A DNA stretch of 64,000 nt from Streptomyces sp. NBC_01217 (GTDB taxonomy: Bacteria > Actinomycetota > Actinomycetes > Streptomycetales > Streptomycetaceae), in NCBI RefSeq assembly GCF_035994185.1, contig NZ_CP108538.1, positions 5,309,501-5,373,500 on the forward strand, read 5' to 3'. The position numbers and the translations under genes were made by a program. Under the pieces are notes generated by a model. The model had not been told where the DNA came from, did no database searches, and saw only the letters and a program-made list of their open reading frames with translations. This document shows positions 17,164 through 28,070 of this stretch, in pieces. The stretch's first letter is position 1, and each line of letters begins with the position of its first letter.

Positions 17164-17179
17164 TGTGAACTGCCTCACA
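17164..17179. promoter_or_regulatory. Rex operator upstream of nuoA
   Basis: TGTGAACTGCCTCACA differs from the Streptomyces Rex consensus TGTGAACNNNTTCACA at one position. It lies 82 bp before the nuoA start and downstream of a possible -10 (17142-17147), where Rex would block transcription when NADH is low. Rex control of nuo is described in S. coelicolor. Confidence 0.75.
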
Positions 17180-17260
17180 TGTGCACGATCTTGGTGGGGT
17201 GGCGAGCCGAATCGCCCGATGCGGTCCAACGGTCAAGGACGACTGGAAGGAGCGAGGAGC

Positions 17261-17620
17261 GTGAATGCCTACGCGCCCATCCTCGTGCTCGGCGCCCTCG
17301 GGGCAGGGTTTGCGATCTTCTCCGTGGTCATGGCCACGCTTATCGGCCCGAAGCGGTACAACCGAGCAAAGCTCGAAGCGTATGAGTGCGGTATCGAACC
17401 CACCCCCACTCCAGCCGGAGGCGGCCGCTTCCCCATCAAGTACTACCTGACGGCGATGCTCTTCATCGTCTTCGACATCGAGATCGTCTTCCTCTATCCC
17501 TGGGCGGTCACCTTCGACGCCCTGGGGATCTTCGGGCTCGTGGAGATGCTGCTCTTCGTGCTCACCGTCTTCGTCGCCTATGCGTATGTATGGCGTCGCG
17601 GCGGCCTGGAATGGGACTGA
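17261..17620 (+). CDS. nuoA: NADH-quinone oxidoreductase subunit A
   Basis: A 119-residue, three-helix subunit of the proton-pumping membrane arm of complex I. The loop motif KLEAYECGIEPTP and FPIKYYLTAMLFIVFDIEIVFLYPWA are family hallmarks; the loop contributes to the quinone-site region. GTG 17261 follows GGAAGGAGCGAGGAGC. It is the first gene of the 14-gene operon and sits behind the Rex-type operator. Confidence 0.96.
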   Translation: MNAYAPILVLGALGAGFAIFSVVMATLIGPKRYNRAKLEAYECGIEPTPTPAGGGRFPIKYYLTAMLFIVFDIEIVFLYPWAVTFDALGIFGLVEMLLFVLTVFVAYAYVWRRGGLEWD

Positions 17621-17638
17621 GGGGCTGAGGGGCACACC

Positions 17639-18193
17639 ATGGGACTCGAAGAGAAGCTGCCCAGCGGCTTCGTGCTGACCACTGTCGAGCAGGCCGCCGG
17701 CTGGGTACGGAAGTCCTCCGTCTTCCCCGCCACCTTCGGCCTCGCCTGCTGCGCCATCGAGATGATGACGACCGGGGCCGGGCGCTACGACCTGGCCCGT
17801 TTCGGGATGGAGGTCTTCCGCGGATCGCCGCGGCAGGCGGATCTGATGATCGTGGCAGGGCGGGTCAGCCAGAAGATGGCGCCCGTCCTGCGGCAGGTCT
17901 ACGACCAGATGCCCAACCCCAAGTGGGTCATCTCCATGGGGGTTTGCGCATCATCGGGCGGGATGTTCAACAATTACGCCATTGTTCAGGGTGTTGATCA
18001 TATTGTCCCGGTTGATATTTATCTGCCGGGCTGCCCGCCGCGGCCCGAGATGCTGATGGACGCGATCCTCAAGCTCCACCAGAAGATCCAGAGCTCCAAG
18101 CTCGGCGTCAACGCGGAGGAGGCCGCCCGCGAGGCGGAGGACGCCGCGCTCAAGGCACTGCCCCTGATCGAGATGAAGGGGCTCCTGCGGTGA
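17639..18193 (+). CDS. nuoB: NADH-quinone oxidoreductase subunit B
   Basis: A 184-residue subunit carrying the N2 4Fe-4S cluster that hands electrons to menaquinone. Ligands are the tandem Cys37-Cys38 ([10 protein letters not shown]), Cys103 (GVCASSG) and Cys132 (PGCPPRPE). A C-terminal helical extension of about 30 residues is Glu/Ala-rich. It lies 18 nt after nuoA and overlaps nuoC by 4 nt. A second copy, nuoB2, is at 63118. Confidence 0.97.
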   Translation: MGLEEKLPSGFVLTTVEQAAGWVRKSSVFPATFGLACCAIEMMTTGAGRYDLARFGMEVFRGSPRQADLMIVAGRVSQKMAPVLRQVYDQMPNPKWVISMGVCASSGGMFNNYAIVQGVDHIVPVDIYLPGCPPRPEMLMDAILKLHQKIQSSKLGVNAEEAAREAEDAALKALPLIEMKGLLR

Positions 18194-18912
18194 GTGAGAA
18201 CCCGAACCACGAGCAGCACAACAACGGCGTGCCCGCGCCGCGCGACGAGACCGGCGAGGTCATCGGCGTACGCAAGGGCATGTTCGGCGCCAACAACGGC
18301 GGCGACACCTCCGGCTACGGCGGCCTCGTCCGCACGGTGACCCTGCCGGGCGCGACGTCCCGCCCGTACGGCGGCTGGTTCGACGAAGTCGCCGACGAGC
18401 TCGAAGGGGCCCTGGAGGAACAGGACCTGCTTCCCGCCAACGCCATCGAGAAGACCGTCGTCGACCGCGGCGAGCTCACCTTCCACATCGCCCGCGAGCA
18501 CCTGCCCACCGTGGCTCGAACCCTGCGCGACGACCCGGCCCTGCGCTTCGAGCTCTGTACGGGGGTGAGCGGCGTCCACTTCCTCGGCGACAAGGGCCGT
18601 GAGCTGCACGCCGTCTACCACCTGCGCTCGATCACGCACGGCCGGCTGATCCGCCTGGAGGTGTCGGCCCCGGACAGCGATCCGCACATCCCGTCGCTCG
18701 TCGCGGTCTACCCGACCAACGACTGGCACGAGCGCGAGGCCTACGACTTCTTCGGGCTCGTCTTCGACGGGCACCCCGCCCTCACCCGGATCATGATGCC
18801 GGACGACTGGCAGGGCTTCCCGCAGCGCAAGGACTATCCGCTCGGCGGCATCGCCGTCGAGTACAAGGGCGCCCAGATCCCGGCTCCGGACCAGCGGAGG
18901 TCGTACTCCTGA
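18190..18912 (+). CDS. nuoC: NADH-quinone oxidoreductase subunit C
   Basis: A 240-residue 30-kDa subunit of the connecting module. The signature [24 protein letters not shown] leads to [10 protein letters not shown]. The N-terminal ~70 residues, rich in charge, are an actinobacterial extension. The GTG start overlaps the nuoB stop (GTGA) and its stop shares one base with the nuoD start. Confidence 0.96.
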   Translation: MSENPNHEQHNNGVPAPRDETGEVIGVRKGMFGANNGGDTSGYGGLVRTVTLPGATSRPYGGWFDEVADELEGALEEQDLLPANAIEKTVVDRGELTFHIAREHLPTVARTLRDDPALRFELCTGVSGVHFLGDKGRELHAVYHLRSITHGRLIRLEVSAPDSDPHIPSLVAVYPTNDWHEREAYDFFGLVFDGHPALTRIMMPDDWQGFPQRKDYPLGGIAVEYKGAQIPAPDQRRSYS

Positions 18913-20234
18913 TGACCACTCCACACGCAACGCCTCGTGCGACGACCGAGGGGACTGTATATACAGTCACCGGCGGCGACTGGGACGAGGTCGTCGAGTC
19001 CGCGGTCAAGTCCGACGACGAGCGCATCATCGTCAACATGGGCCCCCAGCACCCGTCCACGCACGGGGTGCTGCGGCTGATCCTGGAGATCGACGGCGAG
19101 ACCGTCACCGAGGCCCGCTGCGGCATCGGCTACCTCCACACCGGCATCGAGAAGAACCTCGAATTCCGGAACTGGACCCAGGGCACCACCTTCGTGACGC
19201 GCATGGACTATCTGACGCCCTTCTTCAACGAGGCGGCGTACTGCCTGGGCGTCGAGAAGCTCCTCGGCATCGAGGACCAGATCCCCGACCGGGCCAGCGT
19301 CCTGCGCGTGCTCCTGATGGAGCTCAACCGGATCTCCTCGCACCTGGTGTGCATCGCCACCGGCGGCATGGAGCTCGGCGCGACCACGATCATGATCTAC
19401 GGCTTCCGGGACCGTGAGCTAGTTCTCGATCTCTTCGAGCTGATCACCGGCCTGCGGATGAACCACGCGTTCATCCGGCCCGGCGGACTCGCCCAGGATC
19501 TGCCGCCCGGCGCGATCGACCAGCTGCGCGAGTTCGTGAAGACCATGAAGAAGAACCTGCCGGAGTACGACAAGCTGGCCACCGGCAACCCGATCTTCAA
19601 GGCCCGCATGCAGGACGTCGGCTATCTCGACCTGACCGGCTGCATGGCACTCGGCGCCACCGGCCCGATCCTGCGCTCCGCCGGACTCCCGCACGACCTG
19701 CGCAAGACGGATCCCTACTGCGGATACGAGAACTACGAGTTCGACGTCCCCACCGCCGACAGCTGCGACGCCTACGGCCGCTTCCTCATCCGCCTGGAGG
19801 AGATGCGCCAGTCGCTGCGGATCGTCGAGCAGTGCATCGACCGGCTCGCCCCCGGTCCCGTGATGGTCGCCGACAAGAAGATCGCCTGGCCGGCCCAGCT
19901 CGCGCTCGGTCCGGACGGGCTCGGCAACTCGCTCGACCACATCAAGAAGATCATGGGCACCTCCATGGAGGCCCTGATCCACCACTTCAAGCTGGTGACC
20001 GAGGGCTTCCGGGTCCCGGCCGGGCAGACGTACACCGCCGTCGAGTCGCCCAAGGGCGAGCTCGGCGTCCATGTCGTCTCGGACGGCGGCACCCGCCCCT
20101 ACCGGGTCCACTTCCGCGACCCGTCCTTCACCAATCTGCAGGCCATGGCGGCGATGTGCGAGGGCGGCCAGGTCGCCGACGTCATCGTCGCCGTCGCGTC
20201 CATCGACCCCGTGATGGGAGGCGTCGACCGGTGA
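18912..20234 (+). CDS. nuoD: NADH-quinone oxidoreductase subunit D
   Basis: A 440-residue 49-kDa subunit that, with NuoB, forms the quinone pocket. [15 protein letters not shown], the invariant His/Tyr region and the C-terminal GGVDR end are typical. The first ~40 residues are an extension. The coding sequence contains a 16-bp perfect AT-centred palindrome (18953-18968), unusual for such GC-rich DNA. It overlaps nuoE by 4 nt. Confidence 0.97.
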   Translation: MTTPHATPRATTEGTVYTVTGGDWDEVVESAVKSDDERIIVNMGPQHPSTHGVLRLILEIDGETVTEARCGIGYLHTGIEKNLEFRNWTQGTTFVTRMDYLTPFFNEAAYCLGVEKLLGIEDQIPDRASVLRVLLMELNRISSHLVCIATGGMELGATTIMIYGFRDRELVLDLFELITGLRMNHAFIRPGGLAQDLPPGAIDQLREFVKTMKKNLPEYDKLATGNPIFKARMQDVGYLDLTGCMALGATGPILRSAGLPHDLRKTDPYCGYENYEFDVPTADSCDAYGRFLIRLEEMRQSLRIVEQCIDRLAPGPVMVADKKIAWPAQLALGPDGLGNSLDHIKKIMGTSMEALIHHFKLVTEGFRVPAGQTYTAVESPKGELGVHVVSDGGTRPYRVHFRDPSFTNLQAMAAMCEGGQVADVIVAVASIDPVMGGVDR

Positions 20235-21040
20235 CCGAAACACATCAGGAAGTCAGTCTGGGGATGCCGCAGCTCCCCGCCCCCGCCTACCCGGCCGAGG
20301 TGCGCGCCAGGCTCGAAGCGGACGCGAAGGAGGTGATCGCCCGCTACCCCGACAGCCGCTCCGCGCTGCTTCCGCTGCTGCACCTGGTGCAGTCCGAGGA
20401 GGGCTTCGTCTCCCGTACGGGCATGGCGTTCTGTGCCGAGCTGCTCGGCCTGACCACCGCCGAGGTCACCGCGGTCGCCACCTTCTACACGATGTACCGG
20501 CGCAAGCCCAGCGGCGACTACCAGGTCGGTGTCTGCACCAACACGCTGTGCGCGGTGATGGGCGGCGACGCCATCTTCGACCGGCTCAAGCAGCATCTCG
20601 GCGTCGGCAACGACGAGACGACCGAGGACGGCAAGGTCACCCTCGAACACATCGAGTGCAACGCGGCCTGCGACTTCGCACCCGTCGTGATGGTCAACTG
20701 GGAGTTCTTCGACAACCAGACGCCCGAGAGCGCGACGCGCCTGGTCGACGACCTGATCGCCGGGCGCACCGTCGAACCCACCCGCGGCGCGCCCCTGTGC
20801 TCGTACAAGGAGACGTCCCGCATCCTGGCCGGCTTCCCCGACGAGCGCCCCGGCGCCGTCGAGGCATCCGGCGGCGCGGGCCCCGCGTCGCTGATCGGCC
20901 TCAAGCTCGCCAAGGGCGAGGAACCGCACCCCCGCGTCGTCGCCCCGCGCGGCGAGAGCACGCGCGGGGAGTCCGGGCCCGCCGACGCCCCGCAGAACCC
21001 GGACCACCCGGCAGGACCGAGCGCCGAGGAGGGAGCGTGA
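20231..21040 (+). CDS. nuoE: NADH-quinone oxidoreductase subunit E
   Basis: A 269-residue 24-kDa subunit of the NADH-oxidising module with a 2Fe-2S cluster (N1a), ligated by CTNTLC and CNAAC. It is about 100 residues longer than the bacterial norm because of a disordered, charged C-terminal tail after [13 protein letters not shown]. The GTG start overlaps the nuoD stop; the last base of the stop is shared with nuoF. Confidence 0.95.
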   Translation: MTETHQEVSLGMPQLPAPAYPAEVRARLEADAKEVIARYPDSRSALLPLLHLVQSEEGFVSRTGMAFCAELLGLTTAEVTAVATFYTMYRRKPSGDYQVGVCTNTLCAVMGGDAIFDRLKQHLGVGNDETTEDGKVTLEHIECNAACDFAPVVMVNWEFFDNQTPESATRLVDDLIAGRTVEPTRGAPLCSYKETSRILAGFPDERPGAVEASGGAGPASLIGLKLAKGEEPHPRVVAPRGESTRGESGPADAPQNPDHPAGPSAEEGA

Positions 21041-22410
21041 TGACGTTGGCAACGGAAATCAACGACAACGGCAGCGGTGGCAGCCCCGAGAAGCTGCTCG
21101 TCCCCGTCCTCTCCGCCTTCTGGGACCAGCCGGAATCCTGGACCCTGGAGACCTACCGGCGCCACGACGGATACGAGGGGCTGCGCAAGGCCCTCGCCAT
21201 GTCGCCGGACGACCTCATCGCCTACGTCAAGGACTCCGGTCTGCGCGGCCGCGGCGGCGCAGGCTTCCCCACCGGGATGAAGTGGCAGTTCATCCCCCAG
21301 GGCGACGGCAAACCGCACTATCTGGTTGTCAACGCAGACGAGTCGGAGCCCGGGACCTGCAAGGACATCCCGCTCCTCTTCGCCAACCCGCACAGCCTCA
21401 TCGAGGGCATCGTGATCGCCTGCCACGCGATCCGTTCCTCGCACGCCTTCATCTATCTGCGCGGTGAAGTCGTCCCCGTACTGCGGCGGTTGCACGAGGC
21501 CGTGCGCGAGGCCTACGAGGCGGGCTTCCTCGGGAAGGACATCCTGGGCTCGGGGCTCGACCTGGAACTCACTGTGCACGCGGGCGCGGGCGCGTACATC
21601 TGTGGTGAGGAGACGGCGCTGCTCGACTCGCTCGAAGGGCGCCGCGGCCAGCCCCGGCTGCGACCGCCCTTCCCCGCGGTCGCCGGTCTGTACGCCTGCC
21701 CCACTGTGGTGAACAACGTCGAATCCATCGCCTCGGTTCCCGCGATCCTGAACCGCGGCAAGGACTGGTTCAAGTCGATGGGCAGCGAGAAGTCCCCCGG
21801 CTTCACGCTGTACTCGCTCAGCGGGCACGTCACGAGCCCCGGCCAGTACGAGGCGCCGCTCGGCATCACGCTGCGCCAGCTGCTCGACATGAGCGGCGGC
21901 ATGCGCCCCGGCCACCGGCTGAAGTTCTGGACCCCGGGCGGATCGTCCACCCCGATGTTCACCGACGAGCACCTCGATGTGCCGCTCGACTACGAGGGTG
22001 TCGGAGCCGCCGGTTCCATGCTCGGCACCAAGGCGCTCCAGTGCTTCGACGAGACGACCTGCGTCGTGCGGGCCGTCACCCGCTGGACCGAGTTCTACGC
22101 CCACGAGTCCTGCGGCAAGTGCACACCCTGCCGCGAAGGCACCTACTGGCTGGTCCAGCTGCTCCGCGACATCGAGGCCGGCAAGGGGCAGATGGCCGAC
22201 CTCGACAAGCTGAACGACATCGCCGACAACATCAACGGCAAGTCCTTCTGCGCCCTCGGTGACGGCGCCGCCTCGCCGATCTTCTCCTCGCTGAAGTACT
22301 TCCGCGAGGAGTACGAGCAGCACATCACGGGCAGGGGCTGCCCCTTCGATCCCGCCAGGTCGACCGTCTGGGCCGACGACAAGAACGCTCACCAGGGGGT
22401 GAACGCATGA
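21040..22410 (+). CDS. nuoF: NADH-quinone oxidoreductase subunit F
   Basis: A 456-residue subunit that binds NADH and FMN and the N3 4Fe-4S cluster. [16 protein letters not shown] is the NADH/FMN glycine motif, and [13 protein letters not shown] with a later Cys ligates the cluster. ATG 21040 is 7 nt after AGGAGG; a GTG one codon earlier is possible. It overlaps nuoG by 4 nt. Confidence 0.96.
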   Translation: MTLATEINDNGSGGSPEKLLVPVLSAFWDQPESWTLETYRRHDGYEGLRKALAMSPDDLIAYVKDSGLRGRGGAGFPTGMKWQFIPQGDGKPHYLVVNADESEPGTCKDIPLLFANPHSLIEGIVIACHAIRSSHAFIYLRGEVVPVLRRLHEAVREAYEAGFLGKDILGSGLDLELTVHAGAGAYICGEETALLDSLEGRRGQPRLRPPFPAVAGLYACPTVVNNVESIASVPAILNRGKDWFKSMGSEKSPGFTLYSLSGHVTSPGQYEAPLGITLRQLLDMSGGMRPGHRLKFWTPGGSSTPMFTDEHLDVPLDYEGVGAAGSMLGTKALQCFDETTCVVRAVTRWTEFYAHESCGKCTPCREGTYWLVQLLRDIEAGKGQMADLDKLNDIADNINGKSFCALGDGAASPIFSSLKYFREEYEQHITGRGCPFDPARSTVWADDKNAHQGVNA

Positions 22411-24914
22411 CAGTCACCACGAGTGCGCCCTCCGGGGGCGGCGAGGCGGCCCTGCCGCCCGAGGACCTCGTCACGCTGACGATCGACGGCATCGAGATCA
22501 GCGTGCCCAAGGGCACCCTGGTCATCCGGGCCGCCGAACTCCTCGGCATCGAGATCCCGCGCTTCTGCGACCACCCGCTCCTCGACCCGGCAGGCGCCTG
22601 TCGCCAGTGCATCGTCGAGGTCGAGGGGCAGCGCAAGCCGATGGCGTCCTGCACCATCACCTGCACCGACGGCATGGTGGTGAGGTCGCAGCTCACCTCG
22701 CCCGTCGCGGAGAAGGCGCAGAAGGGTGTGATGGAGCTGCTGCTCATCAACCACCCGCTGGACTGCCCGGTCTGCGACAAGGGCGGCGAGTGCCCGCTGC
22801 AGAACCAGGCGATGTCGCACGGCGGCGCGGACTCCCGCTTCGACGGCAGGAAGCGGACGTACGAGAAGCCCGTCGCGATCTCCACCCAGGTGCTGCTGGA
22901 CCGTGAGCGGTGTGTGCTCTGCGCGCGCTGCACCCGGTTCTCCAACCAGGTGGCGGGCGATCCGATGATCGAGCTGATCGAGCGCGGTGCGCTCCAGCAG
23001 GTCGGTACGGGCGAGGGCGACCCGTTCGAGTCGTACTTCTCCGGGAACACCATCCAGATCTGCCCGGTCGGGGCGCTGACCTCGGCGGCGTACCGGTTCC
23101 GCTCCCGGCCCTTCGACCTGGTGTCGTCGCCGTCGGTCTGCGAGCACTGCGCGGGCGGCTGCGCGACCCGCACCGACCACCGGCGCGGCAAGGTCATGCG
23201 GCGGCTCGCCGCCAACGACCCCGAGGTCAACGAGGAGTGGGTCTGCGACAAGGGCCGCTTCGGATTCCGTTACGCACAGCAGCGGGACCGGCTCACCACC
23301 CCGCTGGTGCGCAACGCGGACGGTGTCCTGGAACCGGCGAGCTGGCCCGAGGCGCTGGCCGCCGCGGCCGCCGGTCTGCTGGCCGCACGCGGCAGGACGG
23401 GTGTCCTCACGGGCGGCCGGCTGACCGTCGAGGACGCGTACGCGTACAGCAAGTTCGCCCGGATCGCGCTGGACACGAACGACGTCGACTTCCGGGCCCG
23501 GGTGCACAGCGGTGAGGAGGCCGACTTCCTGGCCGCCCGCGTGGCCGGGCGCGGCCGGGACCTGGACGGCACGGGTGTCACGTACACCTCGCTGGAGAAG
23601 GCTTCGACGGTGCTGCTGGTCGGCTTCGAGTCGGAGGAGGAGGCGCCCGGCGTCTTCCTGCGGCTGCGCAAGGCGAACCGCAAGCACGGACAGCGCACGT
23701 ACGCCGTCGCCTCGCACGCCACGCGCGGTCTGGAGAAGGCGGGCGGCACGCTGCTCCCCGCCGCCCCCGGCACCGAGACCGAGTGGCTGGACGCGATCGC
23801 GGGCGGCGTCGGACTGGACGGCGACGGAGCCGCGGCGGCCGAGGCGCTGCGCGGCGGTGGCGCCGTGATCGTGGTCGGCGAGCGGCTGGCGGCCGTGCCC
23901 GGCGGGCTGACCGCCGCGGTACGGGCCGCGACCGCGACCGGGGCCACGCCGGTGTGGATCCCGCGGCGGGCCGGGGAGCGCGGTGCGGTGGAGGCGGGCG
24001 CGCTTCCTTCGCTGCTGCCCGGCGGCCGCCCGGCGACCGACCCGCGGGCCAGGGACGAGGTGGCGGCCGTCTGGGGCGTCGCCGAACTCCCGTCCCGCTT
24101 CGGCCGCGACACCGGCCAGATCGTGGAGGCCGCGGCCACCGGCGAGCTGGGCGCGCTGCTCGTCGCCGGGGTCGAGACCGTGGACCTGCCGGACCCGGCA
24201 CGGGCCCTGGAGGCGCTGGACCAGGTCGGCTTCCTGGTCTCGCTGGAGCTGCGGCCCAGCGAGGTGACCGAGCGGGCCGATGTGGTCTTCCCGGTCGCCG
24301 CGGTGGCCGAGAAGTCCGGCACCTTCCTCAACTGGGAGGGCAGGGCGCGGATGTTCGAGGCCGCGCTGAAGCCCGAGCAGATGACGCGGACGCTCGTGCC
24401 GAGCGATGCGCGGGTGCTGCACATGCTGGCCGATGCGCTGGACGTCCATCTGGCGCTGCCGGACCTGAAGTCCGTACGCCGTGAGCTGGACCGGCTCGGC
24501 GGCTGGAGCGGCACGCACGCCGCCGACCCGAACGAGTCGTCGCAGCCGCTGCCCAGGCCCGCCGACGGCGAGGCGGTCCTCGCGGGTCACCGCATGCTGC
24601 TCGACCTGGGCCGGCTCCAGGAGGGCGACGACGCACTGGCCGGCACCCGGCACGCCGCGGTCGCCCGGCTCTCCGCCGTCACCGCGGCCGAGACGGGCGT
24701 GAAGGACGGCGATCTGCTCGCTGTCACCGGCCCGGCGGGCAGCGTCGAACTCCCGCTGAAGGTCACCGACATGCCGGACCGTGTGGTCTGGGTGCCGCTG
24801 AACTCCGTCGGACGGGGCGTCCCGGCCGACACCGGTGTCCGGCCCGGCGGTCTGGTCCGGATCGGCCCGGCCGCACCGGGCACTCCCGACGTCACACCGG
24901 AGGTGGGGGCGTGA
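22407..24914 (+). CDS. nuoG: NADH-quinone oxidoreductase subunit G
   Basis: An 835-residue 75-kDa subunit holding several Fe-S clusters. The N-terminal ferredoxin-like 2Fe-2S domain ([15 protein letters not shown] ... C), the [17 protein letters not shown] motif and the [12 protein letters not shown] 4Fe-4S region are followed by a molybdopterin-oxidoreductase-like domain without cofactor. Cys residues [12 protein letters not shown] suggest the extra N7-type cluster. ATGA overlap with nuoF and GTGA overlap with nuoH. Confidence 0.96.
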   Translation: MTVTTSAPSGGGEAALPPEDLVTLTIDGIEISVPKGTLVIRAAELLGIEIPRFCDHPLLDPAGACRQCIVEVEGQRKPMASCTITCTDGMVVRSQLTSPVAEKAQKGVMELLLINHPLDCPVCDKGGECPLQNQAMSHGGADSRFDGRKRTYEKPVAISTQVLLDRERCVLCARCTRFSNQVAGDPMIELIERGALQQVGTGEGDPFESYFSGNTIQICPVGALTSAAYRFRSRPFDLVSSPSVCEHCAGGCATRTDHRRGKVMRRLAANDPEVNEEWVCDKGRFGFRYAQQRDRLTTPLVRNADGVLEPASWPEALAAAAAGLLAARGRTGVLTGGRLTVEDAYAYSKFARIALDTNDVDFRARVHSGEEADFLAARVAGRGRDLDGTGVTYTSLEKASTVLLVGFESEEEAPGVFLRLRKANRKHGQRTYAVASHATRGLEKAGGTLLPAAPGTETEWLDAIAGGVGLDGDGAAAAEALRGGGAVIVVGERLAAVPGGLTAAVRAATATGATPVWIPRRAGERGAVEAGALPSLLPGGRPATDPRARDEVAAVWGVAELPSRFGRDTGQIVEAAATGELGALLVAGVETVDLPDPARALEALDQVGFLVSLELRPSEVTERADVVFPVAAVAEKSGTFLNWEGRARMFEAALKPEQMTRTLVPSDARVLHMLADALDVHLALPDLKSVRRELDRLGGWSGTHAADPNESSQPLPRPADGEAVLAGHRMLLDLGRLQEGDDALAGTRHAAVARLSAVTAAETGVKDGDLLAVTGPAGSVELPLKVTDMPDRVVWVPLNSVGRGVPADTGVRPGGLVRIGPAAPGTPDVTPEVGA

Positions 24915-26314
24915 CTGCCTTCGCTCAACTGGCCGCGGCACCGCACGGCGCCGTACTCGCCGCCGAGGATCTGTCGATGTTCGGCACCGACCCGTGGTGG
25001 CTCGTCGTCGTCAAGGCGGTGTTCTGCTTCGCGTTCCTGATGGTGACCGTGCTCTTCTCCATCGTGTGGGAGCGCAAGGTCGTCGCCTGGATGCAGCTGC
25101 GCATCGGCCCCAACCGGCACGGCCCCTGGGGCATGCTCCAGTCGCTCGCCGACGGCATCAAACTGATGCTGAAGGAAGACCTCGTCGTCAAGCGCGCCGA
25201 CAAGGTCGTGTACGTGCTCGCGCCGATCGTCGCCGCCGTACCCGCCTTCATGGCGATCGCGGTGATCCCGTTCGGCCCGTCCGGCAACGAGGTCTCGATC
25301 TTCGGCCACCGTACGGCGATGCAGCTCACCGACCTGCCGATCGCGATGCTCTACATCCTCGCGGTCGCCTCGGTCGGGATCTACGGCATCGTGCTGGCGG
25401 GCTGGTCCTCCGGATCGACGTACCCGCTCCTCGGCGGGCTGCGCTCCTGCGCGCAGATGATCAGTTACGAGATCGCGATGGGCGCCGCGTTCGCCTCGGT
25501 CTTCCTCTACTCCGGGTCGATGTCGACCTCGAAGATCGTGGAGGCGCAGCAGGACCGCTGGTTCATCATCCTGCTGCCGGTCTCCTTCATCATCTACATC
25601 GTCACGATGGTCGGCGAGACCAACAGGGCCCCGTTCGACATGCCGGAGTCCGAGGGCGACCTGGTCGGCGGCTTCAACACCGAGTACTCGTCGATCAAGT
25701 TCGCGATGTTCATGCTCGCCGAGTACGTCAACATGGTCACCGTCTCCGCGGTCTCCACGACCCTGTTCCTGGGCGGCTGGCGGGCCCCGTGGCCGATCAG
25801 CACCTTCTGGGAGGGCGCGAACCACGGCTGGTGGCCGATGCTCTGGTTCGTCATCAAGGTCCAGCTGCTGCTGTTCTTCTTCATCTGGCTGCGCGGCACG
25901 CTGCCCCGGGTCCGCTACGACCAGCTGATGAAGCTCGGCTGGAAGGTCCTGATCCCGGTCTCCGTCGTCTGGCTGATGCTGGTCGCGACGGTGCGGGCGA
26001 TGCGCAACGAGGGGTACGACTTCTCGAAGATCGTGCTGTACGTGGCCGGGGCCGTGATCGCGATCCTGCTGATCTCCTTCGTCGCCGACATCTTCCGCGA
26101 CAAGAAGGGCCGGGCCGCCGAGGCGGAGGCCGGACCGGAGCCGGCGTTCGACCCGATGGCGGGCGGATTCCCGGTGCCGCCGCTGCCCGGACAGACCCTG
26201 CCGCCGGTGCCGCGCCGCAGGCCGCGGAGCGAGCGCGAGCTCGTTGTCAGTGGCGGGTCGGATACTCAGAGTGACGACAGTCCGAGTGACGGAAAGGAGG
26301 CTGACGGTGTCTGA
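24911..26314 (+). CDS. nuoH: NADH-quinone oxidoreductase subunit H
   Basis: A 467-residue membrane subunit with eight or nine helices linking the quinone site to the proton pumps. [21 protein letters not shown] and the loop [20 protein letters not shown] are diagnostic. A hydrophilic C-terminal tail of about 65 residues (from [12 protein letters not shown]) exceeds the usual family length. It overlaps nuoI by 8 nt. Confidence 0.96.
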   Translation: MTAFAQLAAAPHGAVLAAEDLSMFGTDPWWLVVVKAVFCFAFLMVTVLFSIVWERKVVAWMQLRIGPNRHGPWGMLQSLADGIKLMLKEDLVVKRADKVVYVLAPIVAAVPAFMAIAVIPFGPSGNEVSIFGHRTAMQLTDLPIAMLYILAVASVGIYGIVLAGWSSGSTYPLLGGLRSCAQMISYEIAMGAAFASVFLYSGSMSTSKIVEAQQDRWFIILLPVSFIIYIVTMVGETNRAPFDMPESEGDLVGGFNTEYSSIKFAMFMLAEYVNMVTVSAVSTTLFLGGWRAPWPISTFWEGANHGWWPMLWFVIKVQLLLFFFIWLRGTLPRVRYDQLMKLGWKVLIPVSVVWLMLVATVRAMRNEGYDFSKIVLYVAGAVIAILLISFVADIFRDKKGRAAEAEAGPEPAFDPMAGGFPVPPLPGQTLPPVPRRRPRSERELVVSGGSDTQSDDSPSDGKEADGV

Positions 26315-26936
26315 GTCATCAGAGCCCTCGGGGGAGAAGTTCCAGAACCCCGTCGCCGGTTTCGGCGTGACCTTCAAGGCCATGTTCAAGAAGCGGCTGA
26401 CCGAGCAGTATCCGGAAACGCAGAAGGTGACGGCGCCGCGCTTCCACGGCCGGCATCAGCTCAACCGTCACCCGGACGGCCTGGAGAAGTGCATCGGCTG
26501 CGAGCTGTGCGCCTGGGCCTGTCCGGCCGACGCGATCTATGTGGAGGGTGCGGACAACACCGACGAGGAGCGCTACTCCCCGGGTGAGCGCTACGGCCGC
26601 GTCTACCAGATCAACTACGCGCGCTGCATCCTGTGCGGGCTGTGCATCGAGGCGTGCCCGACCCGGGCGCTGACGATGACCAATGAGTTCGAGCTCGCCA
26701 ACACCAGCCGCGAGAGCCTGATCTACACCAAGGACGAGCTGCTCGCGGGCCTGGCGGAGGGCATGGTCGACTCCCCGCACGCGATCTACCCCGGGATGGA
26801 CGAGCAGGACTACTACCGGGGCCTCGTCACCGAGGCCGCGCCCGGTACGGAGCGTCAGACCGCACTCTCCAAGGGCGAGAAGCCGGCCGACGACCACAAC
26901 GGAAGCAACGGCTCGGCACAGGAGGTGGGCGCATGA
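26307..26936 (+). CDS. nuoI: NADH-quinone oxidoreductase subunit I
   Basis: A 209-residue ferredoxin-like subunit with two 4Fe-4S clusters (N6a and N6b): [12 protein letters not shown] and [15 protein letters not shown] 26307 is 6 nt after AAGGAGG, which lies inside the nuoH coding end. The frame upstream of that GTG is non-coding. It overlaps nuoJ by 4 nt. Confidence 0.96.
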   Translation: MSESSEPSGEKFQNPVAGFGVTFKAMFKKRLTEQYPETQKVTAPRFHGRHQLNRHPDGLEKCIGCELCAWACPADAIYVEGADNTDEERYSPGERYGRVYQINYARCILCGLCIEACPTRALTMTNEFELANTSRESLIYTKDELLAGLAEGMVDSPHAIYPGMDEQDYYRGLVTEAAPGTERQTALSKGEKPADDHNGSNGSAQEVGA

Positions 26937-27760
26937 CCGGCCTGGCCGCAGCGGCCTCCCAGACCTCCACGGGCGAGGCCTTCCAGTTCTGGGTGCTGGG
27001 CACCGTCGCCGTGATCGGCGCGCTGTCCACCGTACTGATGAAAAAGGCCGTGCACAGCGCGCTGAGCCTCGCCGGGACGATGATCGTCCTGGCGGTGTTC
27101 TATCTCGCCAACGGCGCCTACTTCCTGGGCGTCGTCCAGATCGTCGTCTACACCGGCGCGATCATGATGCTGTTCCTCTTCGTCGTCATGCTCGTCGGTG
27201 TCACGGCGGCCGACTCGCTGAAGGAGACCCTCAAGGGCCAGCGCTGGCTGGCCGCGGGCTGCGGGATCGGCTTCGGCATCCTGCTGATCGCCGGTATCGG
27301 CAACGCCTCGCTGAACAGCTTCAACGGACTCGGCACCGCCAACGCGCAGCACGGCGGAAACGTCGAGGGGCTGGCCAGCCTCATCTTCACCAAGTACGTC
27401 TTCGCCTTCGAGATCACCGGCGCCCTGCTGATCACGGCGACGGTCGGCGCGATGGTGCTCACGCACCGCGAGCGCACCGAACGGGCCAAAACCCAGCGGG
27501 AGTTGTCCGAAGCGCGCGTGCGCGGCACACAGTTGCCGCCGCTACCCGCCCCCGGCGTCTACGCCCGGCACAACGCCGTGGACATCCCGGGTCTGCTCCC
27601 GGACGGCACACCGTCCGAGCTCACCGTCATGCAGACGCTGCGCAAGCGCGGACAGATCCGCGATGTGTCGAACGAGTCGCTGGACCGGCTCAAGGCGCTG
27701 GAGCAGCGCTCCGAGGAGCGGCTCGGCCGTGACAACGAAGACGAGGAGGTCGCCAAGTGA
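26933..27760 (+). CDS. nuoJ: NADH-quinone oxidoreductase subunit J
   Basis: A 275-residue membrane subunit with five helices ([25 protein letters not shown] is the family core). The C-terminal ~90 residues are cytoplasmic and charged, longer than in enterobacteria. It overlaps nuoI and nuoK by 4 nt each. Confidence 0.95.
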   Translation: MTGLAAAASQTSTGEAFQFWVLGTVAVIGALSTVLMKKAVHSALSLAGTMIVLAVFYLANGAYFLGVVQIVVYTGAIMMLFLFVVMLVGVTAADSLKETLKGQRWLAAGCGIGFGILLIAGIGNASLNSFNGLGTANAQHGGNVEGLASLIFTKYVFAFEITGALLITATVGAMVLTHRERTERAKTQRELSEARVRGTQLPPLPAPGVYARHNAVDIPGLLPDGTPSELTVMQTLRKRGQIRDVSNESLDRLKALEQRSEERLGRDNEDEEVAK

Positions 27761-28056
27761 ATCCGGTCAACTACCTCTATCTCGCCGCCCTGTTGTTCAC
27801 CATCGGTGCGGCCGGGGTGCTGATCAGGCGGAACGCGATCGTGGTGTTCATGTGCGTGGAGCTGATGCTCAACGCCTGCAACCTCGCGTTCGTGACCTTC
27901 TCCCGGATGCACGGCAATCTCGACGGGCAGATCATCGCCTTCTTCACGATGGTCGTCGCAGCCGCCGAGGTCGTGGTCGGGCTCGCGATCATCGTGTCGG
28001 TGTTCCGTTCCCGCCACTCGGCCTCGGTCGACGACGCCAGCCTGATGAAGCTGTAA
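27757..28056 (+). CDS. nuoK: NADH-quinone oxidoreductase subunit K
   Basis: A 99-residue, three-helix antiporter-like MnhC homologue. The membrane glutamate of [14 protein letters not shown] and [13 protein letters not shown] needed for proton transfer are present. Length is the family norm. GTG start overlaps nuoJ. Confidence 0.96.
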   Translation: MNPVNYLYLAALLFTIGAAGVLIRRNAIVVFMCVELMLNACNLAFVTFSRMHGNLDGQIIAFFTMVVAAAEVVVGLAIIVSVFRSRHSASVDDASLMKL

Positions 28057-28070
28057 GGGGACGTTGAATC

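Larger units (their letters stand above)
16502..17260. other. Large divergent control region between the NlpC/P60 gene and nuoA
   Basis: 759 bases without a convincing gene. It holds a TGATCAC/GTGATCA dyad (16633-16650), a Crp-like site (16741-16754), a GTTAGTGC/GCACTAAC dyad with 16-nt spacer (16966-16997), a possible -10 TAGGAT (17142-17147) and a Rex-type operator (17164-17179). It is less GC-rich than the coding sequence. Confidence 0.6.

Noticed and set aside
18953..18968. LexA (SOS) box in nuoD
   Set aside because: CTGT and ACAG are only 4 bp apart; LexA sites need 8 (E. coli type) or the GAAC-N4-GTTC type of actinobacteria.
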